Shown: piece by piece, positions 37,279 through 49,829 of the stretch
Position numbering within the stretch: the stretch's first letter is position 1
Layout of the letters: every line of letters starts with the position of its first letter
From: Paragonimus skrjabini miyazakii
Taxonomy: Eukaryota; Platyhelminthes; Trematoda; Plagiorchiida; Troglotrematidae
NCBI GenBank assembly: GCA_014338405.1
Contig: JTDE01001491.1
Location: 34,761-98,760 of the forward strand
DNA length: 64,000 nucleotides
Reading direction: 5' to 3'
Notes under the pieces: model-generated
Seen by the model: only the letters and a program-made list of their open reading frames with translations
Told to the model about the DNA's origin: nothing
Databases searched by the model: none
Position numbers and translations under genes: made by a program

Positions 37279-38394
37279 TACAGACAAAACACATTACTTA
37301 TTTGGGTGAGTTATTCCCAACTTTGGACAGTTACTCATCCCTTAAACTTTATCCTATTCTTCAAAATGGCAAATCTGGAGATCACTAAGATCAACAGTTA
37401 TGAAGAACATAACTGACTATCGAAGTAACCATGGTTTTATCACAACACCCATAAGAATTCTTCAGATGTATGTCCAACTTTTCAGTGATCTATAAAGTAT
37501 GTGTTAGTTTATGGCTTGTTTACTTACGAGTTATTACAAGGCAAGAGAGTTTCATGTTGTCTAGAAACTCTTAATTGTGTTATTTGTGTGGCACTCGAGT
37601 AGACGCTTGCCACACGATGTGTTTCATTTAAGTAGACTGTTTTCCTCTACTGGAAAATTGTGTGGAGAGTTTATGGACGCGGGTGTCATGATTGTTAGTT
37701 ATGGTGAAGCACGTTTTCACTAATCAATCCGAAAAGAGGACGGAAAGTGTGCATGCATAGTGCGTTTCGATCCAACCGTTTGCATTCTTCACTACAACCT
37801 CTGGTTCATTTTTTTGCGACACCTCACTGTGGTATCGACACCAATTGTCGGCAGCGCGTGTCAGAGCTCCGGTTACTTCAACTTCTCTTGACCAAGTGTT
37901 ATTATTATCCAGTCTGTACCTTTATTGCTTCACATAGCTATATACTTTATATAACGGAATATTTCGTGATAGCCACCCTCAACCAGACCCTTCAGTTTCT
38001 TCCTTGTTTGAACGCGTCAGAAGTAATCTGAACGAAGTTTGAACCCGCAGAACTTCGTGTTGAGAGTCGAAGTCACTAGAGCGTCGCTTTTATGAGCATC
38101 GTTCATGCTAAAACGATTTATACAATTGTTGTTTATGTTGTTCGCATCACACCATTGTGAATAGACAATCTGAGTTAAACTCTGTACACAGGTTACACAA
38201 CAAGCATGCGGTATGTAATTTAGGAGCTTCCCTTCTAATTGTCTCCGTCAGCTGTTAGCGGTTGCAGGAAATTGTTCCGTTTCACTGATTTCTTTGATTT
38301 GGTTCTATTCGGTTCAGTTGCTTACCCTGAAACTTGTAGTATCAGTTATTTTCGACGTTCTAACTTAAGGGCAAAAAGTGGAAACAGACGGAAC

Positions 38395-39090
38395 CTGGCT
38401 GCCAAAAACACGCATCCATTTATATCAGGATATCTGCACCTTATAAATTGACAATCAAGTTGTAAGTGGAAGTAAGACGTTATTAGCAAGACAGTCTATT
38501 TGCTATTTTTATTGCCCCGCGGCTTTACTTCTCAAACAACTGAAGTGAACACCAGCGATCTTTCTGTCGCTGAATTCGATTAGCCGCAATCTCTGCTAAC
38601 ATCTCCAGCTACGGAATCTGCGAGTTGCAAGGATCCCATGCCCTGAAGATGAACTCGACCTACAGTGGTTAACGGGGTGGTGGCCACCCTTATTTCCTCA
38701 CGATTTGTCCACGCTACACGATCACACCATTTGGCTACATCGTCAACTAAATGTGCTCTTGGTTCGGCCGATAACTAATTGACTTCCTTGGGGCATGACC
38801 TAATCATCTAAGTTTGTGCAGACTTATAAGGTTGTTGGTAAGTGAACTCGCTTGACATTCGTTGTCGAATGTCCACCTCCGTAGTTCATCGTTGTTTGCT
38901 CGCTGACATGATTTCATGCGAATGATTGGGCGCAGACATCGTTGGTCAACCATGTACAGATGGTTCATGTCCACTGTGAATGACCAAGTTTCACAACCTC
39001 AGTGTTAGATGACCTTTGCAATTGCCTTATACCCTAGCCGAAGCTGAAGTATGGGATTAAAGCATCAACAGTATGTTTGGCACAGCTTCA
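38395..39090 (-). pseudogene. Flatworm RTE LINE C-terminus and 3' end
   Basis: The minus strand shows WCDRVAWTNREEI, TTVGRVHLQGMGSLQLADSV and a GCGGCTAATCGAATTCAGCG block, which equals the GLATVGRVRILGWG...TANRAQW end of the copy at 11610-12650. The start of the shared 3' untranslated sequence follows (38400-38500). It is heavily decayed. The region 38700-39090 is assigned to it only by continuity. Confidence 0.55.
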
Positions 39091-39299
39091 TATCTATGCT
39101 ATTCCATAAGCGTACGTTAATCCACCAATCAGTCGAGAAAGATGGCCTTTGTTGGATTCGGTACATGTGACGCTGCTCCAGAATTTGACGAACAAAAAAT
39201 CCCATGTATATTTGCTCGTCTAGGACGAAACCATAGATATAACTGAGGTTATGCTATTCCTCCTGCAGCCTCCATACATGTCAGTGATTTCCTTCGTAG

Positions 39300-40252
39300 G
39301 TTTGTGTTATGACCCTCGTGGTCAACGATAATCACAAAATGTCTAGCGCACGACAATACAAATCACGGAACGTAGCACAGAGCTTAGCAATACCCGGAAA
39401 CCCCAGAATAACACAGAAGACCGTGAGCTTAGCTGAGAATGTATTTGCTCTCAAACCAAAGGTAACAATACAGACGAGCGTCTGCATATATATAACCTTT
39501 AGATGGCCTTGAAGAATCCCACTTGAATTGGTGCATTAAAAGTGGGATGGACCAATCACAGACGCCGGGGAAACGTGCGCCAAAATTGAGTTTTGGCACG
39601 TTGTGGCGCGAAAAAGTAAGATTCAAAATCACAAGATATTAGACGATAATATCTCGGAAAATAAATCATTTTTGGGGAGAATAGACTTTCCCCAACACCT
39701 CCCTTTTGAGATGACAGTCATCCGTAGCACTTGGCTCGAGGGTCCAGCTGCATAGGACAGTTGGGACGTCTATTGCCGTCTGTCCAACGTCTGTGAAGGA
39801 GGCTGGTGGTGGTTTCGACAGGAGACAACGGAACGGTGGAAGTGGCTGCATCCGGAATTGCAAACATGTTCAACAAGACGTCCAGCGGAAGCAGCTGCTG
39901 CCCGTCTGTGGTTGTTGAGTTCGTGTGCCGAGAGCGCAACTGGTTGCGGTGACGTTTCCATATGGTGCCCCTGGCGGAAACATCATACAGCACCTTTCCG
40001 TGACAGGCACTCACAGTTGCGTTTGTCCAATTGTTGTGACCTGGTCGATAGTCACGAGCGTAAACGGCTTCTCCGATAGCGAAACCATCGTGGGGGGTTG
40101 AGCCGGAGACCTGTGTTGGCTCATTCGTCGGAATGAGAGCCTGATGGACGTTGTGGCGCGAAAAAGTAAGATTCAAAATCACAAGATATTAGACGATAAT
40201 ATCTCGAAAAATAAATAATTTTTGGGGAGAATAGACTTTCCCCAACAGTTTG
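39300..40252 (-). mobile_element. Internally deleted Gypsy LTR retrotransposon with 5-base target-site duplication
   Basis: The insertion is flanked by GTTTG at 39300-39304 and 40248-40252. Read on the minus strand, it begins with TGTTGGGGAAAG at 40247 and keeps only the first 100-odd bases of the 5' LTR (to about 40145). The deletion then joins straight to the 3' end of pol. The full 3' LTR follows at 39305-39697, starting TGTTGGGG and ending ATAACA (393 bases). The two LTR parts differ at only a few positions. Everything from the rest of the 5' LTR to late pol is missing. Confidence 0.85.
39718..40140 (-). pseudogene. Gypsy integrase C-terminal domain inside the deleted element
   Basis: The frame is open from the LTR junction to a stop at 39718. 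It contains GFAIGEAVYARDYRPGHNNW, ATVSACHGKVLYDV and WKRHRNQLRSRH. This is the GPY/F-type C-terminal part of flatworm Gypsy integrases (G-x-x-V-Y-A-R-x-Y-R-P-G-x-x-x-W...G-x-x-x-Y-x-V...W-x-R-H-x-N-Q-L-R). The catalytic core and all earlier pol domains are absent because of the deletion. Confidence 0.8.
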
Positions 40253-41439
40253 GAAATTATAATCGAGGAATCCCAGCCCAGAGCGTCGCTCACGCTGATT
40301 GAAACAACTGAGTCGAAGCCCACTGATACTTCATCTTCGTTCAAATTTTCTTGCAGGAGGTCATCCTGTTCGGCAGTCCCACTGAGGTTGAATGTCGAAG
40401 TATAGTCGCAGACTTCACCTTCGACAGTTGGCTGTAAATCTTTTTAAGAGGGTACAACATTGCGAACTTGATCATCGAACTGTTCTGCCCAAAGATCTAA
40501 ACTTCTGAACTTGTGATGGATGAGTATGCCATTCGCCTCACCGGCGAATGGTCTGAGTCAGTGCTACAGATGGGCCTGAAGATTCTGATCATACAGCCTG
40601 ACGCAAAAGTTGCTTTCAATGTTCTTTACTGTCTCACTTAATGATAGTTCTCGATCGGCGAGTTAAATATACCTGAGTTCCTTACGGACTCCCCTCTTTA
40701 AATTGTTGTGTGAATTGACAAGAAATTTTCCATCTGCCATCTACCAGCTCTAAGACGCAGTGTTTATCTCATTCGCGGACTGCCCTGCTACAATACCTAC
40801 TTCGTGAATGACGCGTGAACCTCAGAATTTTCGAGGTTAGAATTACTGGGTATATACTCTAGGCTAGGTTAGTGCAAGTGTTTTGCCGCAAACATGGCTA
40901 CTTTCTCAGTAGATAGCCGTTGTAGTCGATGTTGTTCTTGTTCGCTAAAATTGTGAACGAAGCGATGGCGCACCAACTCCAGTTCTGAATTTAAGTGTGT
41001 TCTGCTGTGACAGTGGCAATCCTGAATGGAGCCATACCACCTACAATTGACATTTATGTAGTCTATACGTAGCATGGATTGATTTGAAGGACGACACTTA
41101 GTGAAACTTTGAAGCACGTGATGCTACTGAAAACAGCTCGTACTGAGCACACTTTCAGCGGTCGTCCACCATTGCACAGTCTGACGATGCGTCTGCGGTT
41201 GTTGTGTCGAAGGCTTCACCTGCTCATCTTTAACCAGCCGCCTTGGAGTCACCTTAAATGAGCAGTAAAATATATATAGCTTAGATACTGTCAATTGAAA
41301 CGAATGGATTTTGGTTTTTAAATTGCAGGAGTTCGAGTTCAAGCGACCTGCTGACACTTTTTTCCGGACTGTGGATACTGAAGACGTCTGTGTTATCTCG
41401 TATTCTTGGCCTGAGCGAAAGACGATGGAAATCGGACAC

Positions 41440-41735
41440 TGAGTGGCAAGCGGTGGTAGGTATTGGAACAGTGTTACTATGATTAGCTGTTTGTTGGTGA
41501 AACCAACAAACGAACTTTGGGTTGGGAGGTCTGAGAGCTAAGTCGGATAGATCAGCGGGTAACGTGCCAGCAGTAACATATTTTGGCTTATCCGCTGAAT
41601 GTAGCCAATTATATTTTATATGACGGTCAGTGTTGTATGGAACTGGTAGTGTTGTGAATATTCGGAACGTCAAAAAGATTTGCGAACTTAACGAGTACGC
41701 ATAACATAGGAATACCACTGCACACCTACCCACAG
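41440..41735 (-). repeat. Second copy of the RTE 5' region (pairs with 33855-34324)
   Basis: Shares GGAACAGTGTTACTATGATTA, the CTGAGAGCTAA block and CTTATCCGCTGAATGTAG with 33855-34060. An open frame of 150 codons crosses it (41281-41733), but it has no recognised motif and probably reflects chance. Confidence 0.5.
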
Positions 41736-42004
41736 GCTAGCTTCTGAAGAGTTGTTGGGGATTTGAGTCGTGTTACATAAAACATCTGATGTGTAACTTT
41801 AATAAATTTGAAATGCGTTTATTCAGAGCACTTTGACTGACTGACCCACGTTATCACAGTGGCTTCATTGAGTTCCACTTACGTGAGGCCTAATATAACT
41901 GGCAATAAAAGAAGTGAGTTCACAGTTTTCATGTTCCGAATTTACGTCATTCACTGGTTACAGCTGTCACTTTCAATCAAGCATACATAATCAGAGCTCA
42001 ATGG

Positions 42005-42126
42005 TTGAGTATATTTCAAAAGAGACCCAGTTGTGAAAAATCAAGGCTTCGGCTGGATTCGAACCAGCGGCAGAATCAGTATGTCCAAACGCGGCAAGCG
42101 CTCTACCAGCTGAGCTATCAAGCCAC
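42005..42126 (-). repeat. tRNA-derived SINE, best preserved copy
   Basis: Minus strand: GGCTTGATAGCTCAGCTGG opens a tRNA-like head with a perfect D arm (GCTC...GAGC). CTGGTTCGAATCCAG forms a perfect T arm, and AAGCC pairs with the initial GGCTT. The anticodon arm cannot form, and 31 bases separate the D and T arms, so it is not a working tRNA. The tail TTTTTCAC, AACTGGGTCTCTTTT follows. The same tail appears at 29542-29661 and 29825-29965. Confidence 0.65.
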
Positions 42127-43434
42127 ACCGGGATCTCAGAAATGTCACATTTGGTCAAGTATATTTTAGGCGTGCTCAAGTCATTTTGGCATGTGATACG
42201 AAATTTTTACATCCACTGGTCAGCATAATATGCCCGTCCCAAAAGGGCTTACCAGATGACCTCATCATCCTCATTTATAAAATACTCGTTGAGATACTCA
42301 AGATCCTAACGAATATTCACCTAAAAATAGCCTCATAGATGACGCTCAAGTAGTAGAAAGAAGTTGATAGATGATCAACCGAGCAACTAGTCGTCCTTCG
42401 TGTGCGTTCGGGCCTTTTCAGGCCATCTAAGACTTTCTACAGACGAAAGCTTGCTTTAAATAACATAGTTCTGAAGCACAGTTGATTAACTGTTGTTAAA
42501 GTATATTGACAAACCAAGCCATGTGTTCGATGTTGATTGAGTTGATTGGTTAATAGCATGTTCGTCGAATGAGATAATGATAGACGTAAACAAGACCAGT
42601 TTCAGAAAGTTCATCATAGTTTTACGTGTTGTCCGCTAATGTGCTTTTCAGACAAAGTGCAATCAACCGTATTTCTTAACTGAACCTTCCATAGTTTGCC
42701 ACAGTCTTTTCCAGGACACATGAACGGTGTTAGTAAAAAAAAGAAAGGTTACTGTCATTTCGAAAGTTCTGCACTTAAAACTTACACCTCTTCCTTTCTC
42801 GCTCGTGATGGACGTTAGCTATTCAGTACATACTTCCAATTGTCCCGAAATGGCGTTCAATTGTGTTTATTTTGGTGACCCGTTGACTGCATCTTGAACA
42901 GATGCATTTCAGTTTTCTTCCTTATGGGAACGTTACTATTCTGAGCTGACTGATGGTTGGTCACGTCGGAAAGATTTTCATGGCCAACTTGACTACACTG
43001 TTGCAGGGATTGTCAACGAGTAGATAACCCATTTGTAGCTTGCACTCTACCTTGGACTGGTTGGTTGCAATCACGAAGCCCATTATCAGCCTGACGGTTG
43101 TGGGTTTACAGTTGATCCCTTTTCCGGAAACTTATGCTTAGATTCAAGCGGCTCAACTGTAGTGACCTGCCCGTACGGCAATAATCACCAATCTCGTATA
43201 TGCATATGTTAAGATGCTGAATATAACTCAACGTAACCAACCTACGTTGGTGATCATTTGTAATGCCGGTGGTCAACGGTTCACCCCCGCTACCGCTCCT
43301 TTTATTTCGAAACGTTTATGATGTTCATGCATTCCGTATGCGTGTACGGTTCTGCACATAGCACTCCAACTCAATCTTATCGCAGTCTACAAACTGAACC
43401 TTCCTTTTCCAGCTCTTTTTAAATGTTGATGATG

Positions 43435-43910
43435 AGAAATTGTTGCCTGAACCTACCACATTCCTTCGTTCCATATAGGAGACTGAAGAAATATTTCATG
43501 ATTGGTCCTCCTCAGCAGTCATTCCTATTTTCAAAAGTATTTCAGAATATGATGTTACGGGGTAATGGAAATCTACTCGATTCATGTATCACGAATAACA
43601 GCTGCTTACTGCAACCAATCCGAGATCTTATTACTTGCACAGGAGGTTTCAATTCGAATACGATTTCGAGGCCTGTTCGAAGTCCCGAATTCCGAGTATC
43701 ACAGACGACCACAGATGTATTAACCCTATTTTCATCCTATCCAAGATACTCACGGGTCACATAACACGGTGGTTTCTAAATCACAGAGAAAACCAAGTAA
43801 TAGCTGGACAGGCAGGTTTCTGATCTGGTTGCGGGTGTATTGACCATATTTTCACCTTACAACAGGCGCTGGAATATCAACACTCTTTCTCAGCCGATAG
43901 TATTCACATT
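43435..43910 (+). pseudogene. Flatworm RTE LINE, N-terminal RT fragment
   Basis: Frames give KYFMIGPPQQ, then TGHITRWFLNHRENQVIAG, followed by QAGF and GCGCIDHIFTLQQALEYQHS. The N-H-R-E-N-Q-x-x-x-G-Q-A-G-F-R-x-G-x-x-C-x-D-x-I-F-T-L block precedes motif A in RTE-type polymerases and is nearly intact, apart from a stop after QAGF. The palm itself is missing. Confidence 0.7.
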
Positions 43911-44439
43911 TTTGAACCTAAAGGCTGTTTTTTGAATTGGTTGCTCGATATGCTATCTGAGGCCGTGGTTACCGCAAAAGAGTGGAGTATGTCCAATTGT
44001 TGAACTCGTTCTACACTCGCTGTGGGTGCAGAGTGCATATTTAGAATTACTAATTTCGAATATCCGATCTCTTTTTCAACCACGTGATGGTGAACGACAT
44101 TCTTGAATAAACACTCCAAGGGTCTCCGAATTACGTTTTTGCCGGATAGTAAGCTGACTGTTATCGTGTAATCGGACGACAGTGCTTTACTTGGTTCTCT
44201 TGCAGAGAGCTTACGAAGCAGGTTGGACCGATTGAATGATGTAACTAGTCTGTGTGGTTTATACTTTGCACTTTCAACGTGTAAAGTGTTGCTGCAAGAT
44301 TGGAGTGACACTGACCTTGTCTTTTGCTATTGTAGGCAGGCCACTCAAGACTGTTGACCCTCTTCTCGAATAGTTTACTCTCATCAATTTGCAATAGTTC
44401 ACATGAGGTATCCGGTTGTTGTAGTGCCTTTGGGAACTG

Positions 44440-44910
44440 TGCAATTTCGCGGCCGATAACCGAGATAGCGAAATTGCGCGATCTCCACTGGTTTGGTCAC
44501 GTACTCCGTAAACCGACGGAACGTGAGCTGATCAGTATAGCTACCGCTGTTTGGAAGAAACCGCAATGCGGCCATGCCATGACGTGGTCACAGGCTATGA
44601 AAATCTTGAAAGCCCCACTGACCAAAGTTGGTATGTGCGTTCTGCTCGGTTTCAGAGTTCGCGACCACCCACACTACTGGTTTTAACCATTGATCATTTG
44701 TATGGCAATGTTGCAGTCAATGGCGGATTTGTATCAACGAGGTTGTTAATTCTTCTTTTCCTCCTCCTTGAAGCTTTATTTGTTTGTTCCCCTTCTTTCT
44801 CTTTTTTCCCCTATACATTTGACTTATTGCTATCACTGTTACTTCGTGGAATATTGTGAAAACCAACAACGACCCGAGCTTTCATACCCATGGGTACAGC
44901 TGAAAGCTGA
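44440..44910 (+). pseudogene. Flatworm RTE LINE C-terminus and 3' untranslated end
   Basis: RPITEIAKLRDLHWFGHVLR is the K-x-R-x-L-R-W-L-G-H-V-L-R block. AVWKKPQCGHAMTWSQAMK and LTKVGMCVLLGF follow as in other copies, then a W-Q-C-C-S-Q-W-R remnant. After the stop comes a T-rich 3' part containing CTGTTACTTCGTGGAA, AACCAACAACGACC and GGGTACAGCTG, shared with 57660-57815. The coding frame (44354-44686) has no stop for 110 codons. Confidence 0.7.
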
Positions 44911-45379
44911 AAATGGTCATGGTGATGTATGGGGTGTGTGGAGATTGTCGGCCACGTAACCCTGTAGGGTTGGGTGGATTATCGTGTTGTCTCTAGGCTA
45001 GCTTATACACTCTAACGGTGCTGACATCCGTTGTCTGCATTCCGAGGTTCTTTGACACAATCTTTCGTAAGAAAATTCGTCTCTGTAATGCCGTTATCAC
45101 GTGATAATGTTCCTTATCTGCTCCCGCGATTTTTCTAAATGAAGGCGTTTGCGTGTCTTGTAGTGCTTTCTATCAAGTTTGGTTAACATTTATTTTCTCT
45201 GACCGTCGTGATGACTTAGGTATTTTGTTCAGTTAAGATCTGACCTGACTTGAATTAAACGGTCTGAATCTTGCGCTTGCTTAATGGACCAGTATAATGC
45301 CCGCATTCCCGAATCGGTTAACATCTGTCATCCTTCTTGAATGATATCTCTCGGGTGAGGGTTCATAAACAGCTGTCTC

Positions 45380-46508
45380 GGTCGTTCATCATTTCTAGTG
45401 GTGTCAAGAGTTTCCGATCTTAACTTTCCTGTTCAATTTTGTCACGAACGACACTCTGCAACGTGCGCTTAAGGAATCCAGTGAGCTTGGTATTGAGTCT
45501 CTTCCTAGCGCTAGGTTGACCGACCTGGAGTATGTGGATGATATTATCTTACTTAACCCCTCTGCCGAAAACACGCAGACCATGCTGGACAAGGTGCGCG
45601 ACCGAGCTGGTTTGTATGGAATGCGCTTTGCAACTTCAAAGTGCAAAGTGTTGCTTCAAGACGGGGGCACTTCAACTCCTACTTTCTTCATTACAGGTAA
45701 TCCGCTTGAGACTGTGGACAGTTTCACATACTTGGGTAGCACTATCACGTCAGCCTGTAATATTGCTGATGAGATTTCACCGAGGATTGCAAAGGCATGA
45801 GTCGACTTTGCCAAACTGCGTCATCTGTGGCGTCGAAAAGACGTCCGGTTGTCGCTGAAAGGAAGAGTATATAATGCTTGTGTGCGTTACATTTTGCTCT
45901 ATAGTTCAGAAACGTGGCCTGTTCACAATGAAGATGTCGACAGGCTTGCTGTGTTTGACCATCGTTGTCTCCGCCAATTGGTCTATATTAGGTGAACTGA
46001 TCGTGTGAGCAATGTGGCCGTTCGTCGGCGCGTATTCCGGAACGCTCGGGATGCGCGATCAATTGGTCAACTAATCACATTGCACAGCCTACGAGGGATG
46101 GATCAAGCACTCCGTGTGTCATATGATTGATTGCACTGTATACTGAGATCACTAACAGTTAGGTAAAACCGCGTGGTCGTCAAGCAACAGTGTGGTCACG
46201 AAATATAAAGACCTTGACTGGTCCATTGAACAAAGTGGGTAGATGTTGTCTGCCTGGCTGGGGTCCTCACGCTTACTCAAATCGTTGTTTGGAAACGATA
46301 TCCGAGATGGCAGTTTGCCTCAGTCAATGGCGTACTCGTATACATGTTACTTCTAGTTGTTCCGCCTAGTCTATTATTCTCATTATTTCTGGTACTAGTA
46401 CTCTATGACCTTTTCAGCGATGTTTCTTTTCCGAAGATATTCCACGTCACTGTTGAGGTAAGCGGAAGCACGAGTCACAATACCTCGACTGTTATGATGA
46501 TGTTGATT
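45380..46508 (+). pseudogene. Flatworm RTE LINE, RT catalytic box to 3' end (best copy)
   Basis: After a frameshift near 45425 the frame reads FLFNFVTNDTLQRALKESS, LEYVDDIILLNPSAENTQT (catalytic Y-V-D-D intact), MRFATSKCKVLLQDGG and VDSFTYLGSTITSACN. HLWRRKDVRLSLKGRVYN, ILLYSSETWPVH and VFDHRCLRQL follow. Stops interrupt at about 45798 and 45992, and the last coding part (after about 46130) is rearranged. The 3' untranslated part (46150-46490) matches the minus-strand copy at 6628-6990 and ends in ATGATGATG at 46494-46502. Confidence 0.8.
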
Positions 46509-47878
46509 ATTACGTTTTGGGCTCCGTATGTTCTCATTAGCCACCTGATTCCCACATTTCTGCTCAAATCCCGTATGGGTGACCTTCATTGTATCCCTGT
46601 TGGTGTCTCGTTGTTCCGTCAGCCATAGAGATCTTTCAATGCGGTGAAAGGTTGCACTTCCCAACACTCTGAAAGACGCGTCTAGAAACGCAGAGCTGGC
46701 CCACGCATAACTTATTCATATGGCCGAGACAGTCCGAGCATTCACTTTATTTATTGGAAAAATAAACATTCGGCGTTTTTCTCATGATCTATGATTTTTT
46801 TTTCATTATATACGTTTTCTGACGCCATCGTAAACAGAAGAGTCCATGGTTTTTTTGTTATAGAACTTGTCCTTTTATTCCCCTGCTCGAGATAGAGGGT
46901 TGATTTGAGCCATCCAACCTAGAATGGTGTGAATTTCGAAGTCCATGGCAGCCACTCTAACAGTTGATTCAGTCTTCGGTTAATGCACTCTCGTTCAAGA
47001 TAGGAACGGCGTAAGTCGCAAAATTTCCGCGGCTAGTAGATGCAATTGTTCGCAAGAGGGGCTGTGACTTACGCGATGTCCCTGATCTGTCCTTTGTATC
47101 TGTTAAGACTCGGTTACAACTGAGTGGTTCACGCGCTCCGAATTGTGCTTGCTCGTCCAAAAATGGCATACTCCTTTTATACACATCCAAGCTGGTGATT
47201 CGTACGCTGCTTACTCAGATGTTCAAACCCAAGGACATATCCGATAGATCTTTAACATGTGCATAACTCAACGGCTTCAGTCGGCACACATCAATGAACA
47301 ACGCCCCCGCCCTTTTTTTGGCTTGTGTCTACTTGAGAATGATTCATAGCATGAATTCCTTGATGACTTCAACACTTGAACAGATTGTAATCAGCTTCTC
47401 CTAAAGCACTTGTGACAACTACGATCCTGGTTGAGAATATGAACAAGTCGCTTATGTTGACTAGAAACCGATCAACTCTTAGGTTAACACAGTACGGCTA
47501 CTGTTGGTTTTATCACAACACTATAAACATTTTTTCCAAAATTGTAAACTCTTCGTCTGCGGAAATTTTGCTCACTTCGAATTAGTCTGCTGTATTGGCC
47601 TGCACTCCCAAAAAGACCATCCTGAATGGGTACCGTGTAAGGTGTGCGTAGAATGACTTACCACTTCTGTCAGTCCGCTACATTTATTTTGAGGAGCTCA
47701 GTTACCCATTTCTTGCGAACCTACGTGTCGTGCATACCTACCACACCATTGTTCCGTGTCAATACCGATTAGTACACGATCATAAGAAAGCATTAGCCTT
47801 CATGAATGGATTTTTTCCGGTGCGCTTGTTATTGTCTGAGTTCCTTCTATGATCTGCCATTGTTGCTATACGTTTCAG

Positions 47879-48301
47879 CGGACGTCAAATTGCCAGGAGC
47901 TGAGCGTCGAAGTCTCTATTACCGTCGCTACGGTAATCCGAACTACGGTGGAATGGCAGGGATTTTGAGTCGTTCCTACCGTCGACGTCTTCGAGTGGCC
48001 CGCAGTCGAGCTGGTACGGATCCGAACGGCAGTCTTCGACATGTGCGTATTCTGTCCAACGATTTTGCTGAAGCCGTGGCTAGGGCGTACGAAGATCCGG
48101 ATGCCGTTGCGTCTCCAAAAAAATGGCCAACCATGTCACCATTTGGCTTTCTCAGTTCTGATTCAGTCGGTCCAATGCCCAGACGTCAACTGATCGTCTA
48201 CGACAATTTGGAGGACATCGAAGCCTCAACGACCAAGCCTGCACTTAATACTGTTTCGAATGGATATTTGGCATACGCCGGACATCGCCGCGAAGCAGTA
48301 G
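47879..48301 (+). CDS. NCBP3: NCBP3 homologue, exon C (GNPNYGGM signature)
   Basis: The exon is 423 bases, with acceptor CTATACGTTTCAG and donor GTAG|GTAAGTCG. It opens with (S)DVKLPGAERRSLYYRRYG, then NPNYGGMAGILSRSYRRR. This is the hallmark NCBP3 segment (vertebrate G-A-x-R-R-S-x-Y-Y-x-K-Y-G-N-P-N-Y-G-G-M-x-G-I-L-S-x-S-x-x-R-R). The rest is an arginine- and proline-containing linker with FLSSDSVGPMPRRQLIVYDN and DIEASTTKPAL, less conserved and probably disordered. The first codon is shared with exon B (T + CG, Ser). The last base G joins AT of exon D to give Asp. The ATG at 47806 is intronic. The function is inferred by orthology. Confidence 0.92.
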
Positions 48302-49829
48302 GTAAGTCGACGTTTGTTTGAACCGTTTGACTTATTCTCTTGTATGATTGTCTAGTTAATCAGTCTCCAACGTGTTTTCAGCTTATCAGCTTCTTACAAA
48401 TTCTTCACCCAACTATTTGTATAATTAAGTTCGAAAGATTGTGTTCCACCAAGATTGGAAACCGTGTAATCAGGCCGGGTAATTTGTTCACATTTGTCTT
48501 AACTTCCACCCGTACGTAAGCCATTGTGACTGTCATGCATGCGTAAGTCGATTGGCCAAGTGTACCACTTGACGGTTTTAATCAGACACGCTGAGGTACA
48601 CACGTCAACCCTATGAGAATGAACTAATGGGGCTGGTATGCGGTCGGTCGTTGCTCACTTGAGTCAACGTATTGCTTGCTGAGCTCGGGTACATCAGTGT
48701 CAGTGATCAACTGTAACCAGCTTGTTAGTGCCTCTCATGTGACCTGAATTGTACTCCCTAGGATGACTTCCATTTTACCCTGCCATGCTGGCCTACTCCA
48801 TTAAAAATGACCACGATTTGCTTTCATTCTACGCGAATTTTTGACGATGCAGATCCACATCTGGGCTGATAGTTTGGTTACGACCTTCATTTTTATGAGT
48901 CATGCACGAACTCCATACTTCGTTTATCTCAGAACGCACATCTGAATGATTTATTCCGTTTGTTTCTTCCAGCATAGGGCTTCAAAAGTGATGTTCAAGT
49001 TATCCAAACTAATCCAGTGTAAACCCAGTTATTGTCCATATTTTAACCGGTTTAGACCACTAATTTGATTGTTCCGATGGCTTGTGTCGGATGGCCCTGT
49101 AGTTCACTCGAAGGTGAAAGATTTCTAACTGATTGCTTTTATATCCGCCTGATTACACGACCACGTAACAGACAGAAACCATAGAGCATGCATAATGTGT
49201 TGTACCTGACGTGGATTCGAACTGAGTAACGTTTACTTCTGCTCTTTTCCATCGCCCTAAAGTGTACCTCAGATTCAAAAAAGTTGTTAACGATCCGATT
49301 TCGATATTCTTCAACATTTCCCAATCTCTCGAAAGCTTAATTGCATCTCCTTGCATAGCAGTCCCACTCTTTGCATACAGTACTGTTATGTTTTAAGACT
49401 GACTGAACGTCAGTTCAGATTCATTTAAGAAAAAGTGGACGAAAATATGGAAATATATAGAGCTAAATGTCCAACAGTAACAAGAAAGCCACTTTTGTTA
49501 TAGGCTATGAATTTTTTGCTAACACTATTCTAGCGGCTAACTACGGCTTGTGGTCATATACCCCAAATACATCTACTCAATATCTTTTGGACTCCAGCCG
49601 GGTCTCAGGTTGAACCATTGCAGATCGAGCTTGATGCCGGTTTTCTCATACCTGTTCGTGAATTCATGGGTTGTCCATTGCGCTATTTTTTCCATGCACA
49701 CCCTAAAAGCGCAAGCAAAGTGCGGTGTGGTGGGCCCTGGACAGACATGTGTGAAACGTGTGAGCCATCTTCCGGCAAATGAGGGCTGTCTCTTCTGGTC
49801 ACACGCACTTCATCATTGACCGTGTGACG

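Larger units (their letters stand above)
22983..47878 (+). other. NCBP3 intron (24896 bases), loaded with retroelements
   Basis: The intron runs GT...AG (CGTTTCAG acceptor at 47878) in phase 1. It contains RTE, Gypsy, SINE and inverted-repeat elements, listed separately. Sub-stretches with nothing I can assign are 24060-26900, 27140-29540, 29970-32500, 35430-37225, 37280-38390, 40255-41430, 42150-43430 and 46510-47800. The open frame 46969-47190 (-) is unassigned. Confidence 0.8.

Noticed and set aside
42040..42126. A tRNA gene on the minus strand
   Set aside because: D and T arms are perfect, but no anticodon arm can form, 31 bases separate the D and T arms, and the acceptor stem has two mismatches. 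It is the head of a SINE.
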